A stretch of 28,150 nucleotides of DNA from Embleya sp040605455 (lineage in GTDB: Bacteria; Actinomycetota; Actinomycetes; Streptomycetales; Streptomycetaceae): positions 1-28,150 of the forward strand of contig NZ_JBEXCV010000119.1 of NCBI RefSeq assembly GCF_040605455.1. The letters are read 5' to 3'. Position 1 is the first letter of the stretch, and every line of letters starts with the position of its first letter. The notes beneath the pieces are model-generated. The model saw nothing but the letters and a program-made list of their open reading frames with translations, did no database searches and had not been told where the DNA came from. Below, piece after piece: positions 8,154 through 15,216 of the stretch. Made by a program: the position numbers and the translations under genes.

Positions 8154-8205
8154 ACAGTAGGGCGAGCGTAATGAAGGTCTGGACCAATAATCAAGGTCTA
8201 GACCA
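8154..8205 (-). promoter_or_regulatory. Chitinase promoter with paired DasR/chitin-type 12-bp repeats
   Basis: Read on the minus strand, TGGTCTAGACCT (8205-8194) and TGGTCCAGACCT (8186-8175) are direct repeats 19 bp apart. These match the 12-bp repeats known from Streptomyces chitinase promoters, and the first also fits the core of the DasR site (TGGTCTAGACCA). A TACTGT box at 8159-8154 is a good -10; the nearer repeat then covers the -35 region, the usual arrangement. This predicts induction by chitin and control by DasR (GlcNAc metabolism) and/or the ChiS/ChiR type two-component system. Confidence 0.85.
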
Positions 8206-8644
8206 GTAGGGATCAGCGGGGACCGGGATCGATCGAAATCCACTCGCGCACGGCAATCCCGAGCACGTACAAGGCCGTTGATCGAATCGCCGGCCGCCCG
8301 CGACCGAAGCACAGCGGCCGGGGAGCGAGAAACGGCGGGCGAAAGGCAAACCGGCGGCCTGCCGTTTCGTTGGCCCGCACTCGATGTTCGACAGGCCTTC
8401 ACGCAAAATGTGATTTGTGACATGGTACATGTCACGCGGTCGGCCGGACGCTCCCCTTCCGGTCCACCGCAGCACCAACTGCCTTGCCAGCGTTGGTTTT
8501 TCGGTGGGGCAGAGGCCAGGACCACGCACGCGCCGATCCCGAAGTCCCCGGAGCGGGACCGGCGACGAACCGCTCATGCCGTGGCACCACCCCTCATCCG
8601 GAGGCACGCATCGGCGTGACCTCTGTTCCGCAAGGAGACGGTCT
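8206..8644. other. Divergent intergenic region, chitinase / collagenase
   Basis: Apart from the chitinase promoter repeats to its left and the palindrome at 8417-8435, I see no gene here. The collagenase frame is open back to 8417 but that part is Arg/Pro/Ser-rich and precedes the signal peptide, so it is treated as leader. GGAGA at about 8633 serves the TTG start at 8645. Confidence 0.5.
8417..8435. promoter_or_regulatory. 19-bp palindrome upstream of the collagenase gene
   Basis: Arms GTGACATG (8417-8424) and CATGTCAC (8428-8435) flank GTA, a perfect 8+3+8 dyad about 210 nt before the collagenase start. It has the size and symmetry of a dimeric repressor site (TetR- or GntR-like). The regulator is unknown and no regulator gene adjoins it. 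Confidence 0.5.
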
Positions 8645-11233
8645 TTGCGAACCAAAGCTGCACGACCGGGACTTCGCCGCATCGCGGTGGTCACCATCTC
8701 CCTCGCCATGGGCTTCGGGTTGTTCACCCAGCCCGGATCGGCCGCCCCCTCCGATCCGGCTGCGACGACATCGACGGCCCGGGCAACCTCCGCCCCCACC
8801 TCCACCGCCGGACCGTCGGCCGGTGTCGCCCCCAGCGCCCCGGACGACCGAACCCCGCATACCCAGGGCAAACCGCTACCGGTACCCGACCGGCCGCCGC
8901 TGTCCGCGTCCGCGTCGGCCACCGCCCGGCGCGACTACGACGACCCGTCGGCCGCCGTACTCCCAGCCCGCCCGTCCATGGCCGCCGAGCAACGCGCCGC
9001 CGCGGCGGCGACCTGCACGGTCGCCGACTTCGCCAATCGCAGCGGCGCCGCGCTCGTCCAGCAGATCAAGGCGTCGACCACGGACTGCGTCAACACGCTG
9101 TTCCCGGTCACCGGGCAGGACGCCTACGCGATCTTCCGTGAGGCGCAGATGACCACGGTCGCCTACGCCCTGCGCGACCTGGCCGGCGCCTACCCGGGCA
9201 ACGGCAGCACCGGCGCCCCGCAGATCGTGCTCTTCCTGCGGGCCGGCTACTACGTGCACTGGTACAACCAATCCACCGTGGGCACCTACGGTCCTACCTT
9301 GCAGACCGCCATCCGGTCCGGTCTGGACGCCTTCTACGCCAACACGCACTCCTCCGACGTCACCGACGCCAACGGCGAGACGCTGGCCGAGGCGGTCACC
9401 CTGATCGACAGCGCCGAGGAGAACGCCCGCTACCTGTACGTGGTCAAGCGCCTGTTGGCCGGCTACAACAGCTCGTACGACGCGTCCTGGTGGATGAAGG
9501 CCGCGGTCAACAACGTCTTCACCGTGCTGTTCCGCGGCCACCAGGTCCCCGAGTTCGTCACCGCCGTGCAGGCCGACCCGAGCATCGTCGACGCGGTCGA
9601 CGCGTTCGCGACCGCGCACCGCGACCTGCTCGGCACCGACCGCGGGTACCTGACCACCAACGCGGGTCGCGAACTGGTCCGGTTCGTCCAGTACCCGACT
9701 CTCCAGGCCAAGGTGCGCCCGAAGGTGCGCGCGCACCTGCAGGCCACCTCGATGACCGGACCCACCGCGCCGCTGTGGGTCGCGCTGGCCGAGGGAACCG
9801 ACTTCTACGACAAGGCGCAGTGCGCCTATTACGACACCTGCAACCTCCAGGCTCGGCTGACCACGGCGGTGCTGACCGTCGACTACACGTGCAGTACGAG
9901 CATCCGGATCCGCGCGCAGGAGATGACCCCGGCCAACCTCGGCGCCGCGTGCACCAGTCTGCGCAACCAGGACGCCTACTTCCACGGCGTGGTCGCGGAC
10001 AACGGCCCCGTCGCCAACGACCACAACACCACCATCGAGGTCGTGGTCTTCGACTCCAGCAGCGACTACCAGACCTACGCCGGCGCGATCTTCGGCATCA
10101 ACACCAACAACGGCGGCATGTACCTGGAAGGCGACCCGAGCGCAGCCGGCAACCAGCCGCGCTTCATCGCCTACGAGGCCGAGTGGACGCGCCCCGCGTT
10201 CGAGATCTGGAACCTCAACCACGAGTACACGCACTACCTCGACGGCCGATTCGACATGGCCGGCGACTTCGACGCCGGCGTCACCACCCCGACCATCTGG
10301 TGGATCGAGGGCTTCGCCGAGTATGTCTCCTACTCCTACCGCAACGTGCCCTACGACGCGGCGATCACCGAGGCCGGCAAGCACACCTACGCGCTGAGCA
10401 CGGTGTTCGACACCACCTACTCCCACGACACGACCCGCATCTACCGCTGGGGCTACCTCGCGGTGCGGTACATGCTGCAAAAGCACCCCGCGGACGTCAC
10501 CCGACTGCTGGGCTACTACCGGGCCGGCGACTGGACCGGCGCCCGCTCGTTCCTGACGAGCACCATCGGCACCCGCTACGACAGCGACTGGTACACGTGG
10601 CTGGCGGCCTGCGCGGCGGGCGACTGCGGTGGCGGCACTCCCGCCAACCGTCCGCCGGTGGCCGAGTTCACCAGCGCCGTCAACGGCACCTCGGTCGCCT
10701 TCACCGACACCTCCACCGACCCGGACGGCACCATCGCCTCCCGCGCCTGGGACTTCGGCGACGGCACCACCTCGACCGCGACCAACCCGACCAAGACCTA
10801 CCCGGCCGGCACCTACACCGTACGGCTGACCGTGACCGACAACCGAGGCGCCACCGCGAACGTCACGCACACCGTCACGGTCACCGGCGGCGGTGTCGCC
10901 GAGTGCACCGACCCCGACACCCGCGCGCTGGGCAGGAACTGCCGGCGCAGCGCCCTGTCGGCGGCGACGGGTGGAAACGACAAGCTCTACTTCTACATCT
11001 ACATCCCGGCGGGTACCGCTCGCCTGAACATCACCACCGCCGGTGGTACCGGCAATGCCGACCTCTACTACAACAGTGACGTGTGGGCCACGAACACCGC
11101 CTACACCAGCAAGTCCACCCAGGCCGGAAATGCCGAGACGCTGACCATCACGGCACCGTCCGAGGGCTATCACTACATCACCCTCCACGCGCAGCAGTCC
11201 TTCGCCGGCACGTCGGTCACCACCGCCTACTGA
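8645..11233 (+). CDS. Secreted M9-family collagenase with PKD and PPC domains
   Basis: Secreted zinc metalloprotease of the microbial collagenase (M9) family, 862 aa from TTG 8645. Order: signal peptide (1-33, ending GSA); Thr/Ser/Pro-rich linker (about 34-120); M9 N-terminal activator-like region (about 122-380); catalytic region with HEYTH (H526, E527, H530) and the downstream glutamate E555 in WWIEGFAEYVSY, matching the gluzincin HExxH...E zinc set; PKD domain (about 667-750, WDFGDG); PPC domain (about 752-862). The last two usually bind collagen. The TTG start is chosen because GGAGA lies about 8 nt upstream and it opens directly into the signal peptide; an ATG at 8417 is in frame but gives an implausible 76-residue prefix. 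Divergent from the chitinase, which suggests a shared scavenging role. Confidence 0.93.
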   Translation: MRTKAARPGLRRIAVVTISLAMGFGLFTQPGSAAPSDPAATTSTARATSAPTSTAGPSAGVAPSAPDDRTPHTQGKPLPVPDRPPLSASASATARRDYDDPSAAVLPARPSMAAEQRAAAAATCTVADFANRSGAALVQQIKASTTDCVNTLFPVTGQDAYAIFREAQMTTVAYALRDLAGAYPGNGSTGAPQIVLFLRAGYYVHWYNQSTVGTYGPTLQTAIRSGLDAFYANTHSSDVTDANGETLAEAVTLIDSAEENARYLYVVKRLLAGYNSSYDASWWMKAAVNNVFTVLFRGHQVPEFVTAVQADPSIVDAVDAFATAHRDLLGTDRGYLTTNAGRELVRFVQYPTLQAKVRPKVRAHLQATSMTGPTAPLWVALAEGTDFYDKAQCAYYDTCNLQARLTTAVLTVDYTCSTSIRIRAQEMTPANLGAACTSLRNQDAYFHGVVADNGPVANDHNTTIEVVVFDSSSDYQTYAGAIFGINTNNGGMYLEGDPSAAGNQPRFIAYEAEWTRPAFEIWNLNHEYTHYLDGRFDMAGDFDAGVTTPTIWWIEGFAEYVSYSYRNVPYDAAITEAGKHTYALSTVFDTTYSHDTTRIYRWGYLAVRYMLQKHPADVTRLLGYYRAGDWTGARSFLTSTIGTRYDSDWYTWLAACAAGDCGGGTPANRPPVAEFTSAVNGTSVAFTDTSTDPDGTIASRAWDFGDGTTSTATNPTKTYPAGTYTVRLTVTDNRGATANVTHTVTVTGGGVAECTDPDTRALGRNCRRSALSAATGGNDKLYFYIYIPAGTARLNITTAGGTGNADLYYNSDVWATNTAYTSKSTQAGNAETLTITAPSEGYHYITLHAQQSFAGTSVTTAY

Positions 11234-11267
11234 CCCGAACGCGCACCACGAGTCGCGCGGCCGTACC

Positions 11268-11305
11268 GGGCGGCGGCGAGACCCTACCGGGCCTCGCCGC
11301 CGCCC
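11268..11305. terminator. Hairpin terminator between collagenase and the peptide-export operon
   Basis: Perfect 13-bp stem GGGCGGCGGCGAG (11268-11280) with CTCGCCGCCGCCC (11293-11305), 12-nt loop, followed on the plus strand by TTCG. It starts 34 nt past the collagenase stop and lies 125 nt past the stop of the convergent S26 peptidase gene, so it may serve both strands. Confidence 0.75.
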
Positions 11306-11429
11306 TTCGTCGACTCGCGTACGACCGACTCGGACCGGAACACCACCACCCGATCGGCACCGCTGCGGACGGCGCGACCACGACGACCTCCGCGCGGCCG
11401 TCGGCCGTGTCCCCCGACATCCACCGCCC

Positions 11430-11924
11430 TCACCCGACATCCCCAGCGGTCAACCGACCGCCGCCGGGCGCACCGGCGACCGACCCGCCTCGCGCGCCGC
11501 CGCGCACCACACCGAGCACGGTGGAGGTCGGGACGTACCCGAAGTGCCGCGAGTCCTGGGTGCACGCCGCGTCCCCGCGCACCACCAGCGATCCGGGCGG
11601 CACCGCAGTTCCACGCACCGCGTGCACAGCCGGTCGCACCTCGCGTGGTACCGGATCGCCCGGTACCGCCGCGACCCGCTTGACCAGCCAGCGCAGTTCG
11701 TCCTCCGCGCCGTACCGAACCGGATTGCGAAAGACGATCGCGTCGCCGCGCCGCACGGCGGTGGTCCGGCGCACGATCAGCCGCTCGCCGTCCACGAACG
11801 TCGGCGCCATGCTCATCCCGGTCACCCGCACCAGCGCCAGCCGCGAGCGCACCGCCCACCCGGCCAGCGCCGCACTCGCCGTGACCGCCCCGACGGCCAG
11901 GGCCGCGCGCCCGCTCGGCCTCAC
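11430..11924 (-). CDS. S26-family signal peptidase (dedicated to the Cys-rich peptides?)
   Basis: Membrane-anchored serine protease of the type I signal peptidase (S26) family, 164 aa. One membrane segment (about residues 7-26) precedes the catalytic-serine box TGMSMAPT (S38) and the general-base lysine box VKRVAAVPGD (K82). The C-terminal box GDAACTQDSRHFGYVP (118-132) is the usual GD.....DSR.(F/Y)G signature. Both catalytic residues are present. The GTG start at 11924 overlaps the stop of the ABC exporter (GTGA, 11921-11924), with GGAGGAGG upstream, so it is coupled to the exporter. It is smaller than housekeeping SipW/LepB forms. Context suggests that it trims the two exported peptides after A22-G23-A24; that role is inferred. 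Confidence 0.92.
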   Translation of the reverse strand: MRPSGRAALAVGAVTASAALAGWAVRSRLALVRVTGMSMAPTFVDGERLIVRRTTAVRRGDAIVFRNPVRYGAEDELRWLVKRVAAVPGDPVPREVRPAVHAVRGTAVPPGSLVVRGDAACTQDSRHFGYVPTSTVLGVVRGGARGGSVAGAPGGGRLTAGDVG

Positions 11925-13804
11925 TGCGCCTCCTCCGCGATCCTGGGCAAGTCGTCGCGCCGGTCCCGGTATCCGGCCGCCTGGAGTCCGAACAGCCGGG
12001 CGTAGTGCCCATCTGCCAGGGCCATCAGCTGGTCGTGGCGGCCCAGTTCGGTGATCCGGCCGTCGGCGAGCACGGCGATGGTGTCCGCGTCGCGCAGCGC
12101 GCCGAGCCGGTGCGACACGAGCAGGCTGGTCCGGCCGGCCCGGTGCCGGTGCAGCGTGCGGTGCACCTCGTGCTCGGCCTCGGGGTCCAGGCCCGAGCTG
12201 GGCTCGTCCAGGATCAACAGGTCCGCGTCGCCGCGCATCAGCGACCTGGCCAGGGCGACCCGCTGCCACTGGCCGCCGGACAGCGTGACGCCGGCCCTGT
12301 CGTCGTCCTCGTCCAGGTGCACCCGGCTCAACTGGGTCCGGTAGCCGTCCGGCAGCGCGGACAGGTCCGCGTCGATGCCAGCCAGCGCCGCGCTCGACCG
12401 GATCCGGGCCCGGTCCTCGCGGTGGGCCAGGTCGCCGATGCCGATGTTCTCCGCCGCGGAGAGGTCGTAGGTCATGTAGTCCTGGAAGGTCACCCCGATC
12501 CGACGGCGCAGCGCGGCCACGTCCATCGTGCGGATGTCCACGCCGTCCCAGCGGATCGCGCCCCGGTCCGGGTCGTAGAACCGGCAGAGCAGCTTGATCA
12601 GCGTGCTCTTGCCGGTGCCGTTGCGTCCGACCAGGCCCACGGCGCCGCCGGCCGGCACCACCAGGCTCACCCCGCGCAGCACCCACGGCCCCTGTGCGTC
12701 ATAGCGGAACCACACGTCGTCGAACTCGAGTTGCCCGCGCAGCGCGGGCACCCGGCCGGTCCCGGCGTCGAGGTCGTCGGGGGTGTCCATCAGATCCAGG
12801 AAGTGGCCGAACAGTCGGATCGCCTCGGCGGCCATGCCGGCCTGGGTGACCACGCCCGTGAAGGCCTGCTGCACGCCGGCGGCGGCGGCGGTGAACAACA
12901 TCACGTCGCCGACCGTGAAGCGGCCGTGCGCAGCGCCGGCCACCACCACGACCATGCCCAACCCGGCCACCACCGCGTTCAGCGCGGCGAATCCGGCTTG
13001 GATCAGCATGCCCCGTCGGGCCACCGTGAGTTCGGCGTCGGTGGCCTCGCGCAGCGCCCGCACCAGGCGGCCGTGCAGGAAGTCGCCCAGCCCGAACAGC
13101 CGGATCTCCTTGGCCGCGCGCGGGTCGGTCAGCAGCGAGCGGTAGAACAGGCGGCGGCGCTGCTTTCCGGAGGTCAGCTCCAGCACCGCCACCTGCCGGC
13201 GGGCCATCGACAGCCGGGCCAGCAACGCGGCGACGCCCACCAGGAACAGCAGGCCCACCATCGGCGGCCACACGGCGAGCAGCACACCGGTGAACCCGCT
13301 CAGCGCGGCTGCGGAACGCACCACCTCCTGGCTGAACATGGTGATGTTGTGCGGTGCGTCCTCGGATGCCTGCTGGGCCAGCCGCAGGCGGTCGTGGAAG
13401 GCCGGGTCCTCGAAGCGGCGTAGTCCGCGGAACTCGTTGACCTTGGCGAACAGGTCCCGCTCGACGGTGACCACGAGCCGCCGACGCACCACCTCGTCCA
13501 GATAGGCAGCCAGTTGCATCAGCACGGCGAGCACCGCGCCGAGCGTCGCGAGCGCGAGACCCAGCGTCACCGCCCGCCCGGAGTCGACGTGTTCGCCTCG
13601 GCCCAGCTCGTCGAAGAGCAGTTTGGTCAGCCACGCGGCCGACGCCGGCAACACGCCGATCAGCACGGTGGCCACGAGCAGCAGCAGCGCACCGACGGGC
13701 GCGGCCCTGAACTGCAGCGCGAGGGCCACCTTGACCGCGCGAAGGCGCAACCGGGACCCCGGAGGCGTAGCGCCCTCCGAGGTCCCGTCCGGATCCGGGA
13801 TCAA
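11921..13804 (-). CDS. ABC exporter (fused permease-ATPase), likely peptide exporter
   Basis: A 627-aa half-transporter: six-helix membrane domain (about residues 30-330) followed by an ATPase domain (about 355-600). Walker A is GRNGTGKST (about 391-399), the signature LSGGQWQRVALARSL (about 506-520), Walker B LLILDEPSSGLD (about 526) and the H-loop SHRLG. There is no N-terminal C39 peptidase domain, unlike many bacteriocin exporters, which fits the separate S26 peptidase next door. The TTG start at 13804 overlaps the TGA of the 57-aa peptide gene (TTGA, 13801-13804), giving translational coupling; a later start near the first basic segment is possible because the first 20 residues are Pro/Gly/Ser-rich. 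It probably works as a homodimer. Confidence 0.92.
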   Translation of the reverse strand: MIPDPDGTSEGATPPGSRLRLRAVKVALALQFRAAPVGALLLLVATVLIGVLPASAAWLTKLLFDELGRGEHVDSGRAVTLGLALATLGAVLAVLMQLAAYLDEVVRRRLVVTVERDLFAKVNEFRGLRRFEDPAFHDRLRLAQQASEDAPHNITMFSQEVVRSAAALSGFTGVLLAVWPPMVGLLFLVGVAALLARLSMARRQVAVLELTSGKQRRRLFYRSLLTDPRAAKEIRLFGLGDFLHGRLVRALREATDAELTVARRGMLIQAGFAALNAVVAGLGMVVVVAGAAHGRFTVGDVMLFTAAAAGVQQAFTGVVTQAGMAAEAIRLFGHFLDLMDTPDDLDAGTGRVPALRGQLEFDDVWFRYDAQGPWVLRGVSLVVPAGGAVGLVGRNGTGKSTLIKLLCRFYDPDRGAIRWDGVDIRTMDVAALRRRIGVTFQDYMTYDLSAAENIGIGDLAHREDRARIRSSAALAGIDADLSALPDGYRTQLSRVHLDEDDDRAGVTLSGGQWQRVALARSLMRGDADLLILDEPSSGLDPEAEHEVHRTLHRHRAGRTSLLVSHRLGALRDADTIAVLADGRITELGRHDQLMALADGHYARLFGLQAAGYRDRRDDLPRIAEEAQ

Positions 13805-13974
13805 CAGGGGTTGCCCAGCCGGATGGTGCAGACGCCGTTACAGCTGTAGCGGTACTCGCGGCCGCCGCTGCAGTAGCAAAGCTGGCCGACGTACTCGACG
13901 CACGCTCCGGCGCGTTCTTCCTTCAGGACCAGGCTGAGCAGCCGGTCGCCCATCGTGCCGATCGCTCGCTTCAT
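13801..13974 (-). CDS. Cys-rich secreted peptide precursor A (57 aa)
   Basis: Small gene missed at normal size cut-offs. ATG 13974 has GGAGG 6 nt upstream; the TGA is shared with the TTG of the ABC exporter. Residues 1-24 look like a leader: IGTMGDRLLSLVL then KEERAGA, amphipathic but without the hydrophobic core of a Sec signal. A22-G23-A24 is a classic A-x-A signal peptidase site directly before C25. The predicted 33-residue product has six cysteines (C25, C33, C35, C45, C49, C57) spaced C-x7-C-x-C-x9-C-x3-C-x7-C, and is tyrosine-rich with slight positive charge. It is 45-60% identical by eye to precursor B, with near-identical leaders. I recognise no named family. Function may be antimicrobial, signalling or other; three disulfides are likely. 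Confidence 0.85.
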   Translation of the reverse strand: MKRAIGTMGDRLLSLVLKEERAGACVEYVGQLCYCSGGREYRYSCNGVCTIRLGNPC

Positions 13975-14017
13975 CGCATACCTCCGGGAGTTCGCTGTGG
14001 GGTGATGGGCGTGCCGG

Positions 14018-14188
14018 TCAGCACTTGGTGGTGGTCTTCACGCACGGGCCGTTGCAGCTGTACACGTAGCGGTAGTGGCTACGGCACGCGCAGAACTGGC
14101 CGTGCTCCGGGACGCACGCCCCGGCTCGTTTCTCGCGGAGGACGAGTCCCAACAGTTTGTCGCCCATGGTGCCGATCACACGGTTCAT
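14018..14188 (-). CDS. Cys-rich secreted peptide precursor B (56 aa)
   Basis: Paralogue of precursor A, 43 nt upstream of it on the same strand. ATG 14188 has a weaker GGAAGG site about 7 nt upstream. The leader (1-24) shares IGTMGD, LL, LVL and RAGAC with A, and the same A-x-A site precedes C25. The predicted 32-residue product has cysteines at 25, 33, 35, 45, 49 and 56: the same framework with one residue less before the last cysteine. Shared core positions include GQ, YRY, YSCNG. It is more basic than A (R36, R40, K51, K55 against one Glu). The pair conserves cysteines and leader while other core residues differ, the usual pattern of duplicated bioactive peptides. Identity of the product unknown. 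Confidence 0.85.
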   Translation of the reverse strand: MNRVIGTMGDKLLGLVLREKRAGACVPEHGQFCACRSHYRYVYSCNGPCVKTTTKC

Positions 14189-14248
14189 CGTGGACCTTCC
14201 ATTGCAGGGTCGAATCGACGGAAGCTGGGTGTGCTTCTGCCGGAGGCG

Positions 14249-14278
14249 ACGCTAAACCCTTCGTCATCCGTATCGCAA
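14249..14278 (-). promoter_or_regulatory. Candidate promoter of the peptide-export operon
   Basis: On the minus strand TTGCGA (14278-14273), an 18-bp spacer and TAGCGT (14254-14249) resemble a vegetative actinomycete promoter. It would give a leader of roughly 50 nt before precursor B. The surrounding 14260-14320 is noticeably less GC-rich than the genes. Confidence 0.4.
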
Positions 14279-14344
14279 GCGAAAGCAAGTGAGTCGAATC
14301 AATAAATGCCGTGTTTGTTTCGGGCCGCCGCCGAGTGAGCACTG

Positions 14345-14372
14345 TTGCCATTGGCGAGCTCGGGGATACATT
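14345..14372 (+). promoter_or_regulatory. Candidate promoter of the thioredoxin-like gene
   Basis: TTGCCA (14345-14350), a 16-bp spacer and TACATT (14367-14372) form a good -35/-10 pair about 75 nt before ATG 14446. With the opposite promoter nearby, both arms of the locus could be controlled together. Confidence 0.45.
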
Positions 14373-14445
14373 TCGACGGCCGTGTTCGCCGGTCGCGCGG
14401 ACATCGAGGTCGGCCGACATCCTTCGCCATTTTGGGAGCATCCCC

Positions 14446-14994
14446 ATGCCGTTCCTGATCGTCGCCGTGGTGCTCGTCACGGTGCTGTGCCTGTTGAATC
14501 TGTTGCTCACGTTCGGCGTCATTCGCAAACTCCGCGCCCAGGGCGAACACGGGCATGGCGCGCAGGGCGATGTGGACATCTCGGACCTGGTGCTGCCGGT
14601 GGGCTCGACGGCGCCCGCCTTCGCCGCGACCACCACCGCAGGTGAGACGGTGTCCCGGGACGGCTTGGGCGCCGCACTGTTCGGCTTCTTCTCGCCGAAC
14701 TGTCGAGCCTGTAAGGAGCGGTTGCCGCAGTTCGTGGAGGCGGCGCGCGAGGCGGGCGATGGCGGTCGGCGGGTGCTCGCGGTGGTGCACGGGGACGAGG
14801 CGGAGACCCGGGAGCAGGTCGCCGCGCTGGCTGCGGTCGCACAGGTCGTGGTCGAACCGACCGACGGTCCGCTGGGTCGCGGATTCGCGGTGACCGGATA
14901 TCCGGTGTTCGGTCTGCTGGCTGCGGACGGCACGATCACCGCGAGCGGTTTCGACCCTAAAGCCCTTTCCGCACCGGTGCGCACCGCCGCCTGA
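14446..14994 (+). CDS. Membrane-anchored thioredoxin-like (TlpA/MauD-type) oxidoreductase
   Basis: A 182-aa protein with an N-terminal membrane anchor (residues 3-26) and an external thioredoxin-fold domain (about 50-175). The active site is FSPNCRACKERLPQF with C86 and C89 (CRAC), and the cis-proline is P153 in TGYPVFGLLAADG. MauD-type proteins assist disulfide formation in exported proteins. ATG 14446 has GGGAG 7 nt upstream; the same frame is open earlier but without a membrane segment. It diverges from two genes for six-cysteine peptides, so the likely job is to oxidise or isomerise their disulfides outside the membrane. No MauE/DoxX or DsbB-like partner to recharge it is visible in the window. 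Confidence 0.9.
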   Translation: MPFLIVAVVLVTVLCLLNLLLTFGVIRKLRAQGEHGHGAQGDVDISDLVLPVGSTAPAFAATTTAGETVSRDGLGAALFGFFSPNCRACKERLPQFVEAAREAGDGGRRVLAVVHGDEAETREQVAALAAVAQVVVEPTDGPLGRGFAVTGYPVFGLLAADGTITASGFDPKALSAPVRTAA

Positions 14995-15216
14995 TTCGAC
15001 CGATTCGGCATGGCGCGATCAGGTTTCTGACAAGATCGTTTTCCGGGACGGTCGATTCCCGAACATGATCCTTTTCCGCAGGTAATTCGATACCTTCGAC
15101 CGGGCCGATAGCCGTGGGACGCCGACGCCTTCCCGATTGCGAACTCGCGCGTATTACCGGAATCAAATATCCTCCGGCGCGAATTCGCCGCGTAGGGTGC
15201 GGCGGGTTTTGCCGGA

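Noticed and set aside
8876..11440. 854-residue open frame antisense to the collagenase gene
   Set aside because: It is the mirror of a clear enzyme with signal peptide and HExxH motif; its own sequence is Gly/Val/Arg-rich with no family pattern. High GC keeps antisense frames open.
12005..13423. 472-residue plus-strand frame opposite the ABC exporter
   Set aside because: Gln/His/Arg-rich mirror of the exporter with no start signal.
13801..14188. Lipoprotein reading of the peptides (AGAC as lipobox)
   Set aside because: There is no hydrophobic signal core, position -3 is Ala rather than Leu, and five more cysteines follow. A-x-A cleavage by the adjacent S26 peptidase fits better.
13801..14188. 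Lanthipeptide or sactipeptide precursors
   Set aside because: The cores have few Ser/Thr for ring formation and no lanthionine synthetase, radical SAM or other modifying enzyme is nearby; a disulfide role is simpler.
14995..15216. Third Cys-rich peptide or a MauE-like gene right of the thioredoxin-like gene
   Set aside because: I read both strands of this gap: no six-cysteine ORF and no hydrophobic gene. It is only somewhat AT-richer.
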